Part shown: positions 53,332-61,794 of the stretch, one piece after another
How the letters are laid out: every line of letters begins with the position of its first letter
Position numbering within the stretch: the first letter of the stretch is position 1
From: Sphingomonas psychrotolerans
GTDB lineage: Bacteria > Pseudomonadota > Alphaproteobacteria > Sphingomonadales > Sphingomonadaceae
DNA: 64,000 bases
Assembly: GCF_002796605.1 (NCBI RefSeq)
Contig: NZ_CP024923.1
Location: 2,645,001-2,709,000, forward strand
Reading direction: 5' to 3'
The notes under the pieces: generated by a model
The model's input: the letters and a program-made list of their open reading frames with translations, nothing else
Told to the model about the DNA's origin: nothing
Databases searched by the model: none
Position numbers and translations under genes: made by a program

Positions 53332-54335
53332 TCGATGCGGCGTTCGCTCCCGCCGCAGCCGCGATTGCCGATGGCCGCATTCCCGGCGCCACGCTCGGCA
53401 TGGTCGCGGCCGATGGCCGCCGCCGGGTGCGCCATGCCGGCAAGGCCGCATTGGTGCCCGAGCCAGAGGACCTGACCGAGGATCATTGGTTCGATCTCGC
53501 CTCGGTGTCCAAGGTGATCGCCACCACTACGATGATCCTCCGGCTCGCCGATCAGGGAAAGCTCGATCTCGATCGCCCGCTCACCGATGCGATCCCCGAC
53601 CTGCGCCAATATGACATCGCCAATGCCGCCGAACGCAAGCTGACGTTCCGCGACTGCCTTGCGCATCGCAGCTTCTTTCCCGCGGTCGAGCCGATCTACA
53701 CCTATGGCGACGATCCGGCCCGCCTGCGCGCCTTCGTCCTCCAGCGCGAATGGCGCCACGGCCCGCCGGTCTATTCGGACATCAACTTCCTCCTGCTCGG
53801 CATCGCGATCGAACGGATCACCGGCGAGCCGCTCGGCGCGTGGCCGCTGGGTGAAGGCCTGCGCTTCGGCCCGCCCCCCGGCCCCGCCGTCGCCACCGAA
53901 CACTGCACGTGGCGCGATCGGGTGCTCAAAGGCGAGGTGCATGACGAAAATTGTGCCGCGATGGGCGGGCAGACCGGTCATGCCGGGCTGTTCGGCACCG
54001 TCGCCGGGGTGCTCGGCTTCGCGCAGGGCCTGCTTGACGGCAGCGGCGCATCGCCCGCGATGCTCGAAGCGATCCGGACCCCGCAATATGCGCACCGCAC
54101 CTGCGGCTGGGAGCGCAAATTCCCCGGCTGGTCGGGCGGGCAGGCCTGTTCCGACGAGACGATCGGCCATACCGGCTTCACCGGCACCGGGCTGTGGGTC
54201 GATTTCGAGCGCGGCCTCGCCTGGACCCTGCTCACCAACCGCGTCCACCCCACCCGGCATCGCGAGAGCGGAATCTTCCAGCTACGGCCCGAGACAGGCG
54301 ACGCCGTTATCGGAGCATGGGATGGGGAAGGCTAA
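53328..54335 (+). CDS. Serine hydrolase (beta-lactamase/CubicO family)
   Basis: A 335-residue enzyme of the class C beta-lactamase-like family (S12). Catalytic SxxK is LASVSKVIATT; the second motif is YSDINF (Tyr-x-Asn type); HTGFTG near the C-terminus takes the place of KTG. There is no signal peptide, so it appears cytoplasmic, and it is translationally coupled to the AmpG-like permease (4-base overlap). The pairing suggests hydrolysis of an imported muropeptide or D-amino-acid peptide. Substrate unproven. Confidence 0.88.
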   Translation: MIDAAFAPAAAAIADGRIPGATLGMVAADGRRRVRHAGKAALVPEPEDLTEDHWFDLASVSKVIATTTMILRLADQGKLDLDRPLTDAIPDLRQYDIANAAERKLTFRDCLAHRSFFPAVEPIYTYGDDPARLRAFVLQREWRHGPPVYSDINFLLLGIAIERITGEPLGAWPLGEGLRFGPPPGPAVATEHCTWRDRVLKGEVHDENCAAMGGQTGHAGLFGTVAGVLGFAQGLLDGSGASPAMLEAIRTPQYAHRTCGWERKFPGWSGGQACSDETIGHTGFTGTGLWVDFERGLAWTLLTNRVHPTRHRESGIFQLRPETGDAVIGAWDGEG

Positions 54336-54670
54336 AGGGCCCGCCGTTCCATCGCCTCGACGAGATCCTTCGTTTCCTTGAGCCCGAGATGCGTCGCGTC
54401 GCGCGCGAGCTTGATCGCCTGGATCTTGCGGCCCGCGGCCAGCAATGCGCGAACCTCCTGCTCGACTTCGGGCGACAACGTTGCGACCGGAAGTCTCGTA
54501 GCCGGAAGCGTTGCGGCCGGCGCCGGCCCCGGTACCGACTTTGTGCGGCGGTAAGCGGGCGGCGCACCGCCCATCAGCGGATCGCGCCTTCGCCCCGCCC
54601 GCGCGATCATGGCGATCAGCACGAGGATCAGGACGCCCGCGGCGATCAGGATGGGGATGGGAACGAACAT
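54332..54670 (-). CDS. Membrane-anchored L7/L12 C-terminal-like protein
   Basis: A 112-residue protein: an N-terminal transmembrane helix (PIPILIAAGVLILVLIAMIA), a proline/alanine-rich linker, and a C-terminal helix pair reading RKIQAIKLARDATHLGLKET then KDLVEAMERR. The latter closely resembles the ribosomal L7/L12 C-terminal domain (KIxVIKxVRExTGLGLKEAKDLVE), the factor-binding part of the stalk. Such fusions are usually listed as hypothetical or L7/L12-domain proteins. Function unknown. It overlaps the convergent serine hydrolase by 4 bases. Confidence 0.75.
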   Translation of the reverse strand: MFVPIPILIAAGVLILVLIAMIARAGRRRDPLMGGAPPAYRRTKSVPGPAPAATLPATRLPVATLSPEVEQEVRALLAAGRKIQAIKLARDATHLGLKETKDLVEAMERRAL

Positions 54671-54697
54671 CTTTGCTCCTGCGCGGGTCGGCGAACC

Positions 54698-56128
54698 CTA
54701 GTTAGCCTCCGCCACCAGCACCAGCGCAGCATCGAGGAACCTCGTCGCGCTCGCATCGGCCGGCACGTCGTTGGCGAAGGTCGAGAAGGTCAGCGTCTTC
54801 CCGCTTTTCGCGATCAGATAGCCCGACAGCGCATTGGTGGCGTTGAGCGTCCCCGTCTTGGCGAACAGCTTCCCTTCCAGCAGCGTCCCTTTGAAGCGCT
54901 TCGACAGCGTCCCGTCGACTCCGCCGATCGGCAGCGACGCCCGCCACGCCGCGCCCCAGGGCTGGGCGGCGATCCAGCGCAGCATCTTGACCGCCCCGCG
55001 CGGCGCCACCCGGTTGTAGCTCGACATCCCCGAACCGTCGGACAGATCCCAGGCGGTGCGCGGCACGCCCGCCGCCTCGAGCATTGCGCGCACCTCGGCG
55101 ACGCCATCGGCGATTGAGCCGGCTCCCCGGCGGAGGCCCACGCGCCGCATCAGCAATTCGGCGTGGAGGTTCTGGCTCTCCTTGTTGATCCGCACCACAT
55201 CCTCGGCGAGCGGCGGCGGAGTCAGCCGGGCCAGCGTGGGCTGCACCGGCGGACGCGTCGCAGGCGCATTCTTGCGCACTTCGGGATCGTCGGTCAGCAC
55301 GAGCGCGCGGTGTCGCGCCGAGACCGCACCCGTCACCTTGACCCCGCGCGCCGCGAGCAGGCCGCGGAACCGCCATGCCGCATAATGCGCCGGATCGTCG
55401 ATGCCGACGCGAAGCGGTTCGGGTTTCGCATCCACACCGATCGTGCCGGTCAGCCGCAGCACGCGGCTGTTGACGTCGCGGTCATAGCCGAGCTTGCGCT
55501 CCGCACCGGCCACCGTGAGCGCCCGATTGTCGATCGTGAAATAGCCAAGCGGCAGCGCGATCCTGGCCGCCGCGCCGAGCGTGCCCGGCATCACTTGGAT
55601 CACCAGCTCATTGTCGTCGAGCGTCAACGCCGAGATGCCGGTGCCGTAGCGGCTGGGGATATTGTTCCAGCTCATCCCCGGGCTCCAGCGCTGGTCGGGG
55701 AACAGCGTATCGTCGCCGATCACGTGCCGCACCTGTTTCGTCTTCGCGGCCACCGCGTCGGCCAGCGTGGCGAGGCAGTCGACCTGACAATCGCCGGCGC
55801 TGGACAGCCGCGCATCGCCATGGCCTTCGAGGATCACGTCGCCGCCCTCGATCCGCACCGCGGCGCCCCCCGAGGCATCGGGCTGATCGAGCCCGGCGAG
55901 CGACGCATAGGCGGCGGCGGTAGTGAACATCTTGGTGTTCGACGCCGGGATGAAGCGCCCGTCGGGATTGACCGCGACGATCTCCTTGCCGTCCTCGTCG
56001 AGCACGACCAGCCCGAAGCGGGTTCCGGTCGCCGCCTCGGCGAACCGCGCCTCGACCTGCTGCTGCAGGCTCTGCTGCGCAAATGCGGGGCTGGCGACGA
56101 GGAGGAGCGGAAGCAGCAGGTGTTTCAT
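54698..56128 (-). CDS. dacB: D-alanyl-D-alanine carboxypeptidase/endopeptidase (PBP4)
   Basis: Periplasmic penicillin-binding protein of family S13, 476 residues, trimming pentapeptides and cutting crosslinks. Signal peptide LLLPLLLVASPAFA. Catalytic motifs: SNTK (ASNTKMFTTAA), SxN (SGMSSYN) and KTG (FAKTGTLNATNAL). The large insertion between SxxK and SxN is typical of PBP4. ATG at 56128 begins the signal peptide. It precedes the L7/L12-like gene by 27 bases on the same strand. Confidence 0.95.
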   Translation of the reverse strand: MKHLLLPLLLVASPAFAQQSLQQQVEARFAEAATGTRFGLVVLDEDGKEIVAVNPDGRFIPASNTKMFTTAAAYASLAGLDQPDASGGAAVRIEGGDVILEGHGDARLSSAGDCQVDCLATLADAVAAKTKQVRHVIGDDTLFPDQRWSPGMSWNNIPSRYGTGISALTLDDNELVIQVMPGTLGAAARIALPLGYFTIDNRALTVAGAERKLGYDRDVNSRVLRLTGTIGVDAKPEPLRVGIDDPAHYAAWRFRGLLAARGVKVTGAVSARHRALVLTDDPEVRKNAPATRPPVQPTLARLTPPPLAEDVVRINKESQNLHAELLMRRVGLRRGAGSIADGVAEVRAMLEAAGVPRTAWDLSDGSGMSSYNRVAPRGAVKMLRWIAAQPWGAAWRASLPIGGVDGTLSKRFKGTLLEGKLFAKTGTLNATNALSGYLIAKSGKTLTFSTFANDVPADASATRFLDAALVLVAEAN

Positions 56129-56235
56129 GCCCAAAGCCTATAGCCAAACCGCGCCGGGGCAACCGCCCAGCGCGAAACAGGGCATAACCGCCGGGCATCG
56201 TCCTGCTCTTCGTCCTCAGGCGATCGAGGCACGAG

Positions 56236-56255
56236 ATCCCGGTTTTCGCCGGGAT
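56236..56255. repeat. Dispersed palindrome copy
   Basis: ATCCCGG and CCGGGAT arms around TTTTCG, in the gap between the divergent dacB and methyltransferase genes. Same core as the right arm at 21363-21388. Confidence 0.55.
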
Positions 56256-56290
56256 GACGGTGAGGGAGAAGCCCCCTAGGGTAAGCCCAC

Positions 56291-57898
56291 ATGCGCGCCG
56301 CTCCCGAGCCCTTTCTCCTCGCCCAGCAACTCGCCCGGTCCGGTCGCCTGCCCGAAGCGCGCGCCGCTTATGCCCGCAGCGTCGATGCGCATCCCGACTT
56401 CCTGCCCGGCTATCTGGCGCTGAGCGGCCTCGCCGCGCATCACGGCGACTACATCCCTGCGATCGAGGTGCTGCGTGCAGCATTGGGACGCGCCGGGGGC
56501 AATGCCGCCGCGCGTCACGCGATCCGCCGCCCGCTCGCAGCATTGCTCGCGATGCTGCGGCCCGCCGACTACGACGCGCGTCTCGCGGCCGATCTCCTCG
56601 CCTGTCTCGCCGACGACCAACTCGACCCCCAGCCGCTGGCGCGGGTCACTGCCGCGCTGCTGCGCCATGCCGAAGACGCGGACCCTCTGTGGAACGCCTT
56701 CCTCACGCGTTGCATCAATACGGATCCCGACATGGAGGCGCGCCTCGTCGCGATGCGCGACACGCTGATCCGCTCGGACGACGCCCACTCGCCGCTGCTG
56801 CCCGCACTCGCGTTCCACGCCTTTGCCAGTCAATATGTCTGGCCCGAACCCGAGATCCCGCGCGAAGGACCGGTGAAGGCGCTCACCGCCTTGCCCGCCG
56901 AATTGCCCGACCATCCGGACTGGCAGCCGCTCGCAACATGCGCGCGCGACCTATCGGTCGAACGCGCGCTCGCCGCGGCGATCCCAGGCTTTTCGCCGCC
57001 CGTCGGCGCCCTGTCGGAGGCGGTCCGGCGCCAATATGAGGAGCATCCCTATCCCCGCTGGCAGGCCCCGCCGGCATCGCGCCGCACCGATTTTCGGCGC
57101 TTCCTCGACGCCCTGCCCGGCATCGACGGCGCGGCGCTCCCGCCGGCGCCGCTTCGGTTGCTCGTCGCGGGCTGCGGCACCGGCTATGAAGCGATCGACA
57201 TGGCGCGGATGGATCCCGGCCTGACGGTCACTGCGGTCGATCTCAGCCGCATGAGTCTCGCTTTCGCCCGGCGCAAGGCGACCGAACTCGGCCTCGCGAA
57301 TCTGCGTTTCCTGTACGGCGATATCCTCGCGCTGGCTGCGCTCGACGAGACCTTCGACGTCGCCACCGCCACCGGGGTGCTCCACCATATGGCCGATCCC
57401 GATGGGGGCCTCGCCAGCGTCGCCGGCGCGGTTCGTCCGGGGGGCGTGATCCGCGTCGCGCTCTACAGCCACCGTGCCCGCGCGCCGGTCCGCGCCGCGC
57501 ACGCGCTGATCGCGGAGCGTGGCTGGCAGGGCGACGCCGAGGGCATCCGCGCCTTTCGCGCCCATATCCTGTCGCTGCCCGCCGGTGATCCGCTCGCAAT
57601 GCTGCGCGGCAGCGAGGATTTCTACAGCCTCAGCGGCTGCCGCGATCTCGTCTTCCACGTCCATGAGCGGCAGTATCGCTTTCCCGAAATCGCCGCGCTG
57701 GTGGCCGGCGCAGGGCTGCGCCTCGCGGGTTTCGATGCGGCGCCCGAAGCAGTGGCGCATTTCCAGGCCATGCACGGCGCGGCGTCGGACCCGCTCGATC
57801 TCGATCTATGGGATGCCGTGGAAGCGGAGCACCCGTTCCTGTTTGCCGGCATGATCCACTTCTGGTGCCAAAAGCCGGCCCAGTTGCAATCGCCCTAG
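56291..57898 (+). CDS. Class I SAM methyltransferase with N-terminal helical repeats
   Basis: A 535-residue fusion. Residues 1-~110 contain TPR-like repeats (LARSGRLPEARAAYARSVDA; HPDFLPGYLALSGLAAHHGD). Residues ~280-440 are a Rossmann methyltransferase with the SAM motif LLVAGCGTGYEAID, VTAVDLSRMSLAFARRKA and the FDVATATGVLHHMADP motif IV region. No signal peptide. It matches bacterial proteins annotated as TPR/class I methyltransferase; acceptor unknown. It converges on the symporter gene with a 4-base overlap. Confidence 0.85.
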   Translation: MRAAPEPFLLAQQLARSGRLPEARAAYARSVDAHPDFLPGYLALSGLAAHHGDYIPAIEVLRAALGRAGGNAAARHAIRRPLAALLAMLRPADYDARLAADLLACLADDQLDPQPLARVTAALLRHAEDADPLWNAFLTRCINTDPDMEARLVAMRDTLIRSDDAHSPLLPALAFHAFASQYVWPEPEIPREGPVKALTALPAELPDHPDWQPLATCARDLSVERALAAAIPGFSPPVGALSEAVRRQYEEHPYPRWQAPPASRRTDFRRFLDALPGIDGAALPPAPLRLLVAGCGTGYEAIDMARMDPGLTVTAVDLSRMSLAFARRKATELGLANLRFLYGDILALAALDETFDVATATGVLHHMADPDGGLASVAGAVRPGGVIRVALYSHRARAPVRAAHALIAERGWQGDAEGIRAFRAHILSLPAGDPLAMLRGSEDFYSLSGCRDLVFHVHERQYRFPEIAALVAGAGLRLAGFDAAPEAVAHFQAMHGAASDPLDLDLWDAVEAEHPFLFAGMIHFWCQKPAQLQSP

Positions 57899-59139
57899 GC
57901 CTCGGCTTTCGACCGGTAGACCTCCTCGTCGAGCTCACTCTCCCAGCGCGCCACGGTCGTCGCCACCACCAGGTTCGCGCTCGCGCTCGGCACGGTTCGG
58001 GTCATGTCGAGCAGCCGATCGAACGGAAGCACGAAGCCGACCACCAAAGCCGTCTGCTCGGGGGGCACGCCCACTGCCGAGAGCACCGCGGCGAGCATGA
58101 ACAGCGACGCCGAGGGCACCGGCGCCGTCCCGAACGCGGCAAGCGCGCCGGTCAGCAGCACCATTCCATAGACTTGCGGGCTCAGCGGAGTGCCGAACGC
58201 CTGCAGCGCGAACATGCTGAGCAGCCCGACATACATCGCGGTGCCGTCCTTGCCGATGCTCGCCCCCAAGGGCAGCACCGTCGAAAAGACCGGGCGCCCC
58301 ACGCCCAGATTTTTCTCGGCCACGCGCATCGCCACCGGCAGAGTGGCCGAGCTGGAAGCGGTGGAGAAGGCGACGACCAGCGCGTCGACGATCCCGCGGA
58401 AGAACGGCAGGATCGGCAGCTTCGCCAACAGCTTCAGGATCAGGCTGTGCACCACGACGATCTGGATCAGCGAGCCCAGCACCACCGCCAGCGCCAGCCA
58501 CCCGACATTGACGAACACCGCCGCGCCGTTTGCCGCCACTGCATTGGCGATCAGCGCGAACACGCCGAACGGAGTCGCCTCCATGACGATCCCGACGACT
58601 TTCAAAAGGACTGCCGACGTGGATTGCAGCAGCGCGGCGAAGGGCTTGCCCGGTTCGCCCGCCACCACCGTGCCGACTCCGATCAGGATCGCGACGAAGA
58701 TCAATGCGAGCATGTCGCCCTTGGCCAACGCCTCGAAGATGTTGAGCGGGATGATCCCGATCAACTGCTGATACGGCGTCACCGGCTCGCCCAGCGCGTG
58801 CGGCGCCGCGGTGCCCAGCGCCGCGCCCACCCCGGGCTGCACCAGGGTCGCCACCAGCATCCCCACCGAGACCGCGATCGCGGTGGTCAGCGCGAACAGT
58901 CCGATCGTGCGTCCGCCGAGCCCGCCCAGCCGCCGCGGATCGGCCAGCGCGGTGATCCCCGCAGCGATCGTCACCAGCACGATCGGCGCCACCAGCATCC
59001 GGATCGCGCGGACGAACAGATCGCCCATGAACTGGACGTACGGTGTCCCCTGCGGCCAGACGAGCGCAAAGATCAGCCCCAGCGCCAGCGCGGCGAGCAC
59101 GCGCTTCCAGAGCGCGATGGCGAACCAGCGACCTAGCAT
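57895..59139 (-). CDS. Dicarboxylate/amino acid:cation symporter (DAACS)
   Basis: Inner-membrane importer of 414 residues in the GltP/DctA family, taking up glutamate, aspartate or C4-dicarboxylates with H+ or Na+. Hairpin and substrate motifs: AFSTASSSATLPVAM (serine-rich loop), PLGASIGKDGTAMYVGL and the last helix VVGFVLPFDRLLDMTRTVPS. It lies upstream of nothing on its own strand but 109 bases from a D-aminoacylase gene. In this D-glutamate/cell-wall context it could import D- or L-glutamate released outside. Confidence 0.93.
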   Translation of the reverse strand: MLGRWFAIALWKRVLAALALGLIFALVWPQGTPYVQFMGDLFVRAIRMLVAPIVLVTIAAGITALADPRRLGGLGGRTIGLFALTTAIAVSVGMLVATLVQPGVGAALGTAAPHALGEPVTPYQQLIGIIPLNIFEALAKGDMLALIFVAILIGVGTVVAGEPGKPFAALLQSTSAVLLKVVGIVMEATPFGVFALIANAVAANGAAVFVNVGWLALAVVLGSLIQIVVVHSLILKLLAKLPILPFFRGIVDALVVAFSTASSSATLPVAMRVAEKNLGVGRPVFSTVLPLGASIGKDGTAMYVGLLSMFALQAFGTPLSPQVYGMVLLTGALAAFGTAPVPSASLFMLAAVLSAVGVPPEQTALVVGFVLPFDRLLDMTRTVPSASANLVVATTVARWESELDEEVYRSKAEA

Positions 59140-59150
59140 CGTGCACCGTC

Positions 59151-59227
59151 GTGCTCCGCCGAAGGCCGGAGCGCTGGAGACGGAGCAGATCGAAATGCGG
59201 CCAACGCTCCGGCCTTCGCCGGAGCAC
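59151..59227. repeat. Dispersed inverted repeat
   Basis: Left arm 59151-59172 begins GTGCTCCGCCGAAGGCCGGA; right arm 59205-59227 ends CCGGCCTTCGCCGGAGCAC, about 32 bases apart. It lies between the symporter start and the deacylase stop and may end the deacylase transcript. Confidence 0.6.
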
Positions 59228-59248
59228 GGGTTGGCAGGAGCACGGGCC

Positions 59249-60808
59249 TCACCGGCAAGTCCCGGGAGTCGGCTTGTGTGCCAGCGCGCGGCCTGCCGCC
59301 TTGCCGGTCAGCACGCCCTTGTCGAGCGCGACCACGCCGTTGACCACCACCGTCCGCATGCCCTGGGCAAGCAAGGTCGGCTGCTCATAGGTCGACCGCG
59401 CGGCATAGGTCTTGGGATCGAACACCACGACATCAGCGAACGCCCCCGCGCGGAGATGCCCACGTCCGGTCAGCCCGAAGGTGTCGGCAGTCAGCGCCGA
59501 GCTGCGTTCGATGAACTGGCGTAGCGTGATTGCCCGCTCCGCCCTCGTGTATTTCGCGTATTTCCGCGCGAAGCTGCCATAGACGCGTGGATGGCCGCCC
59601 GATGCGTCGGAGCTCGTCATCACCCAGGGCTGCTGCATGAAGCGCGTGATGTCGGTCTCGCTCTGGTTGAACGAGACCACCCCCGGATCGCCGATACGGA
59701 TGACGGCGATCGCCGCGTTCACCGGGTCCTGCCCCAGCGCCTTTGCGACATCGGCCAGCGTCCGATTGACGTACTTCCCTTCGACGATCAGCAATTTGTC
59801 CGCGCCGCCGCGCTTGCGCAGATTCTCGACGATACCGCTGCGTAACTTCCCGGCGAGCGCAGGATCGTCGAAGCGCTCGAGCAAGACCGGCCGGCCGCCG
59901 TCCTGCGCCCAAAGCGGCATCAGCGAGGCGACGAGGCTCGTGCCCGAGGCCGACCAAGGATATTGGTCCGCGGTCACTTTCTGGCCGCTACGCCGCGCTA
60001 CCGCGATCCGGGCGATGATCGCCGGCGCCTGTCCTTGCACGTCGACGCCGAGCGCCTTGATATGACTGATATGCGCGGGCAGCCCGCCCTGCTTGCCGAT
60101 CGCGATCACCTCGTCGATCGCCGCGGCGAGTCCGACGGTGTAGCTGGATTCGTCGCGGATATGGCTGTCATAGACTCCGCCGCGCCTGCCCGCTTCCCGC
60201 GCAAGCGCCACCACTTCACCGGTCTTCGCAAAGCTCTGTGGTGCATAGAAGAGCCCGGTCGACAGCCCGAGCGCGCCTTCGCACATCGCGTTCGCGACAA
60301 GGCTCTTCATCTGCGCCAGCTCGGTGTCGGTCGGTACGCGATCGGCCTCGCCCACCACTTTCTCGCGCACCGCGCCGAAGCCGACATAGGCGGCATAGTT
60401 GATTCCCACCGGCTTCGCCGCGGCGCTGCCCAGCACCCTGGCCACCTCGGGACTGCCGCCGCCGTCATTGCCGATGAAAGCGGTGGTCACGCCTTGCATC
60501 AGGAAGGCGGGGACCAGCCGCTTCGCCGGGTCGTCCGCGGTCAGCTCGCCGCCCATATGCGTGTGCGGATCGATGAAGCCCGGCGCGACGATCATGCCCT
60601 TCGCGTCGATTACCCGCGTCGCGGTGACATCGGCATGGCGGCCGACCGAGACGATGTGATCGCCAAGGATCGCGACGTCGCCGACAAAGGGCTCGGCCGA
60701 ACCGGTGTAGATCGTGCCGCCGCGGATCAGCAGGTCGACCGTGCGCGGGGCGGGCGATGCCGCTCCCAGCGACAAGGTCGCCATCCCGAGCAGCAGCGCG
60801 ACCTTCAT
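59249..60808 (-). CDS. N-acyl-D-amino-acid deacylase (amidohydrolase)
   Basis: Metal-dependent amidohydrolase of 519 residues, D-aminoacylase family. Signal peptide MKVALLLGMATLSLGAASPA places it in the periplasm. The metal motif FIDPHTHMG, the downstream HIRDESS and HISHIKALG histidines, and the SSDASGGHPRVYGSFAR C-terminal aspartate region match the family. It removes N-acyl groups from D-amino acids or acts on related peptides. ATG at 60808 overlaps the DgcA-like stop by 4 bases, so it is coupled to the D-glutamate genes upstream. Confidence 0.9.
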   Translation of the reverse strand: MKVALLLGMATLSLGAASPAPRTVDLLIRGGTIYTGSAEPFVGDVAILGDHIVSVGRHADVTATRVIDAKGMIVAPGFIDPHTHMGGELTADDPAKRLVPAFLMQGVTTAFIGNDGGGSPEVARVLGSAAAKPVGINYAAYVGFGAVREKVVGEADRVPTDTELAQMKSLVANAMCEGALGLSTGLFYAPQSFAKTGEVVALAREAGRRGGVYDSHIRDESSYTVGLAAAIDEVIAIGKQGGLPAHISHIKALGVDVQGQAPAIIARIAVARRSGQKVTADQYPWSASGTSLVASLMPLWAQDGGRPVLLERFDDPALAGKLRSGIVENLRKRGGADKLLIVEGKYVNRTLADVAKALGQDPVNAAIAVIRIGDPGVVSFNQSETDITRFMQQPWVMTSSDASGGHPRVYGSFARKYAKYTRAERAITLRQFIERSSALTADTFGLTGRGHLRAGAFADVVVFDPKTYAARSTYEQPTLLAQGMRTVVVNGVVALDKGVLTGKAAGRALAHKPTPGTCR

Positions 60809-61794
60809 AGCGTTCCCCAAAACCCCGGTTGCGGCGGCCAGAGCCGGCCGGCTTCGTCGCGCACCCCGCCCGGCCGATCCTCCCTGAGCCAGATCGGACC
60901 GTCAAGGTCGACGAAGTCGCTCATCCGGGCAATGTGCAAAGCCGGCGCGATCGACAGCGACGAACTAATCATGCAGCCGGTCATCAGCCCCAGCCCCCGT
61001 TCCCGCGCGCCCCGGGCGAGTGCGAGCGCCTCCGTCAGCCCGCCCGATTTGTCGAGCTTGACGTTCACCACCTGGTAGCGCCGCGCGACCTGATCGAGAT
61101 CCGCGGTGACATGGACCGATTCATCGGCGCAGATCGGCACTTCCGGCGTGAAATCCTCGAGCCATTCGTCGGCGTCCGCGGGCACTGGCTGTTCGAGCAG
61201 ATCGACGCGCAGCGCCACCAGCACCACTTGCATGGCGCGCACCAGCTGCTGGTCCCAGCTCTCATTGGGATCGACGATCAGCTTGGCATTCGGGGCGGCA
61301 TTGCGCACCGCGCGGATCTGGGTGTCGGGGATCGTCGCGTCGACCTTGACCTTGATCAGCGGCGCATCGGCGATCCTGCTCGCCGCGACCGCCATCGTCA
61401 TCGGCGAATCGATCCCGATGGTGAGCGCGCTGATCAGCCGTTCGGGCTCGGGCGCGCCGATCTTCGCGGCGACGGTGCGGCCCGAAAGCCGCGCCTCGAG
61501 ATCCCACAAAGCACAGTCCAGCGCGTTGCGCGCAGCGCCGGGCGGGAGCAGCCCGAGCAGCTGCGCGCGGTCCGCGCCGCCTTCGAGCGCGACGCGCACG
61601 TCCTCGATACCGGCGAGCGCGCTCTCGATGCTCTCGCCATAGCGGGCATAGGGCACGCCCTCGCCGCGCCCGACCACCCCGCCCTGCGCCAGCTCCACCG
61701 TGACCACCTCCGCCTGCGTCTTGACGCCGCGGGAGATCCGGAAGGGCTGGCTCAGCGGGAAGCTATCGTGCTGCGCGCGGAGGGTACGGGACAT
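60805..61794 (-). CDS. dgcA: Enolase-superfamily epimerase (dipeptide epimerase/DgcA-like)
   Basis: Muconate-lactonizing-type barrel of 329 residues. Catalytic and Mg ligands: LIKVKVD (Lys pair), IVDPNESWD (Asp), LLEQPVP (Glu), ICADESVH (Asp) and VNVKLDKSGGL (second Lys). The family contains L-Ala-D/L-Glu epimerases of murein recycling and DgcA, an N-acetyl-D-glutamate racemase described with the DUF1611 partner DgcN in D-glutamate catabolism. The DUF1611 gene directly upstream (43-base overlap) favours DgcA. ATG at 61794 is the start of the conserved region. Confidence 0.85.
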   Translation of the reverse strand: MSRTLRAQHDSFPLSQPFRISRGVKTQAEVVTVELAQGGVVGRGEGVPYARYGESIESALAGIEDVRVALEGGADRAQLLGLLPPGAARNALDCALWDLEARLSGRTVAAKIGAPEPERLISALTIGIDSPMTMAVAASRIADAPLIKVKVDATIPDTQIRAVRNAAPNAKLIVDPNESWDQQLVRAMQVVLVALRVDLLEQPVPADADEWLEDFTPEVPICADESVHVTADLDQVARRYQVVNVKLDKSGGLTEALALARGARERGLGLMTGCMISSSLSIAPALHIARMSDFVDLDGPIWLREDRPGGVRDEAGRLWPPQPGFWGTL

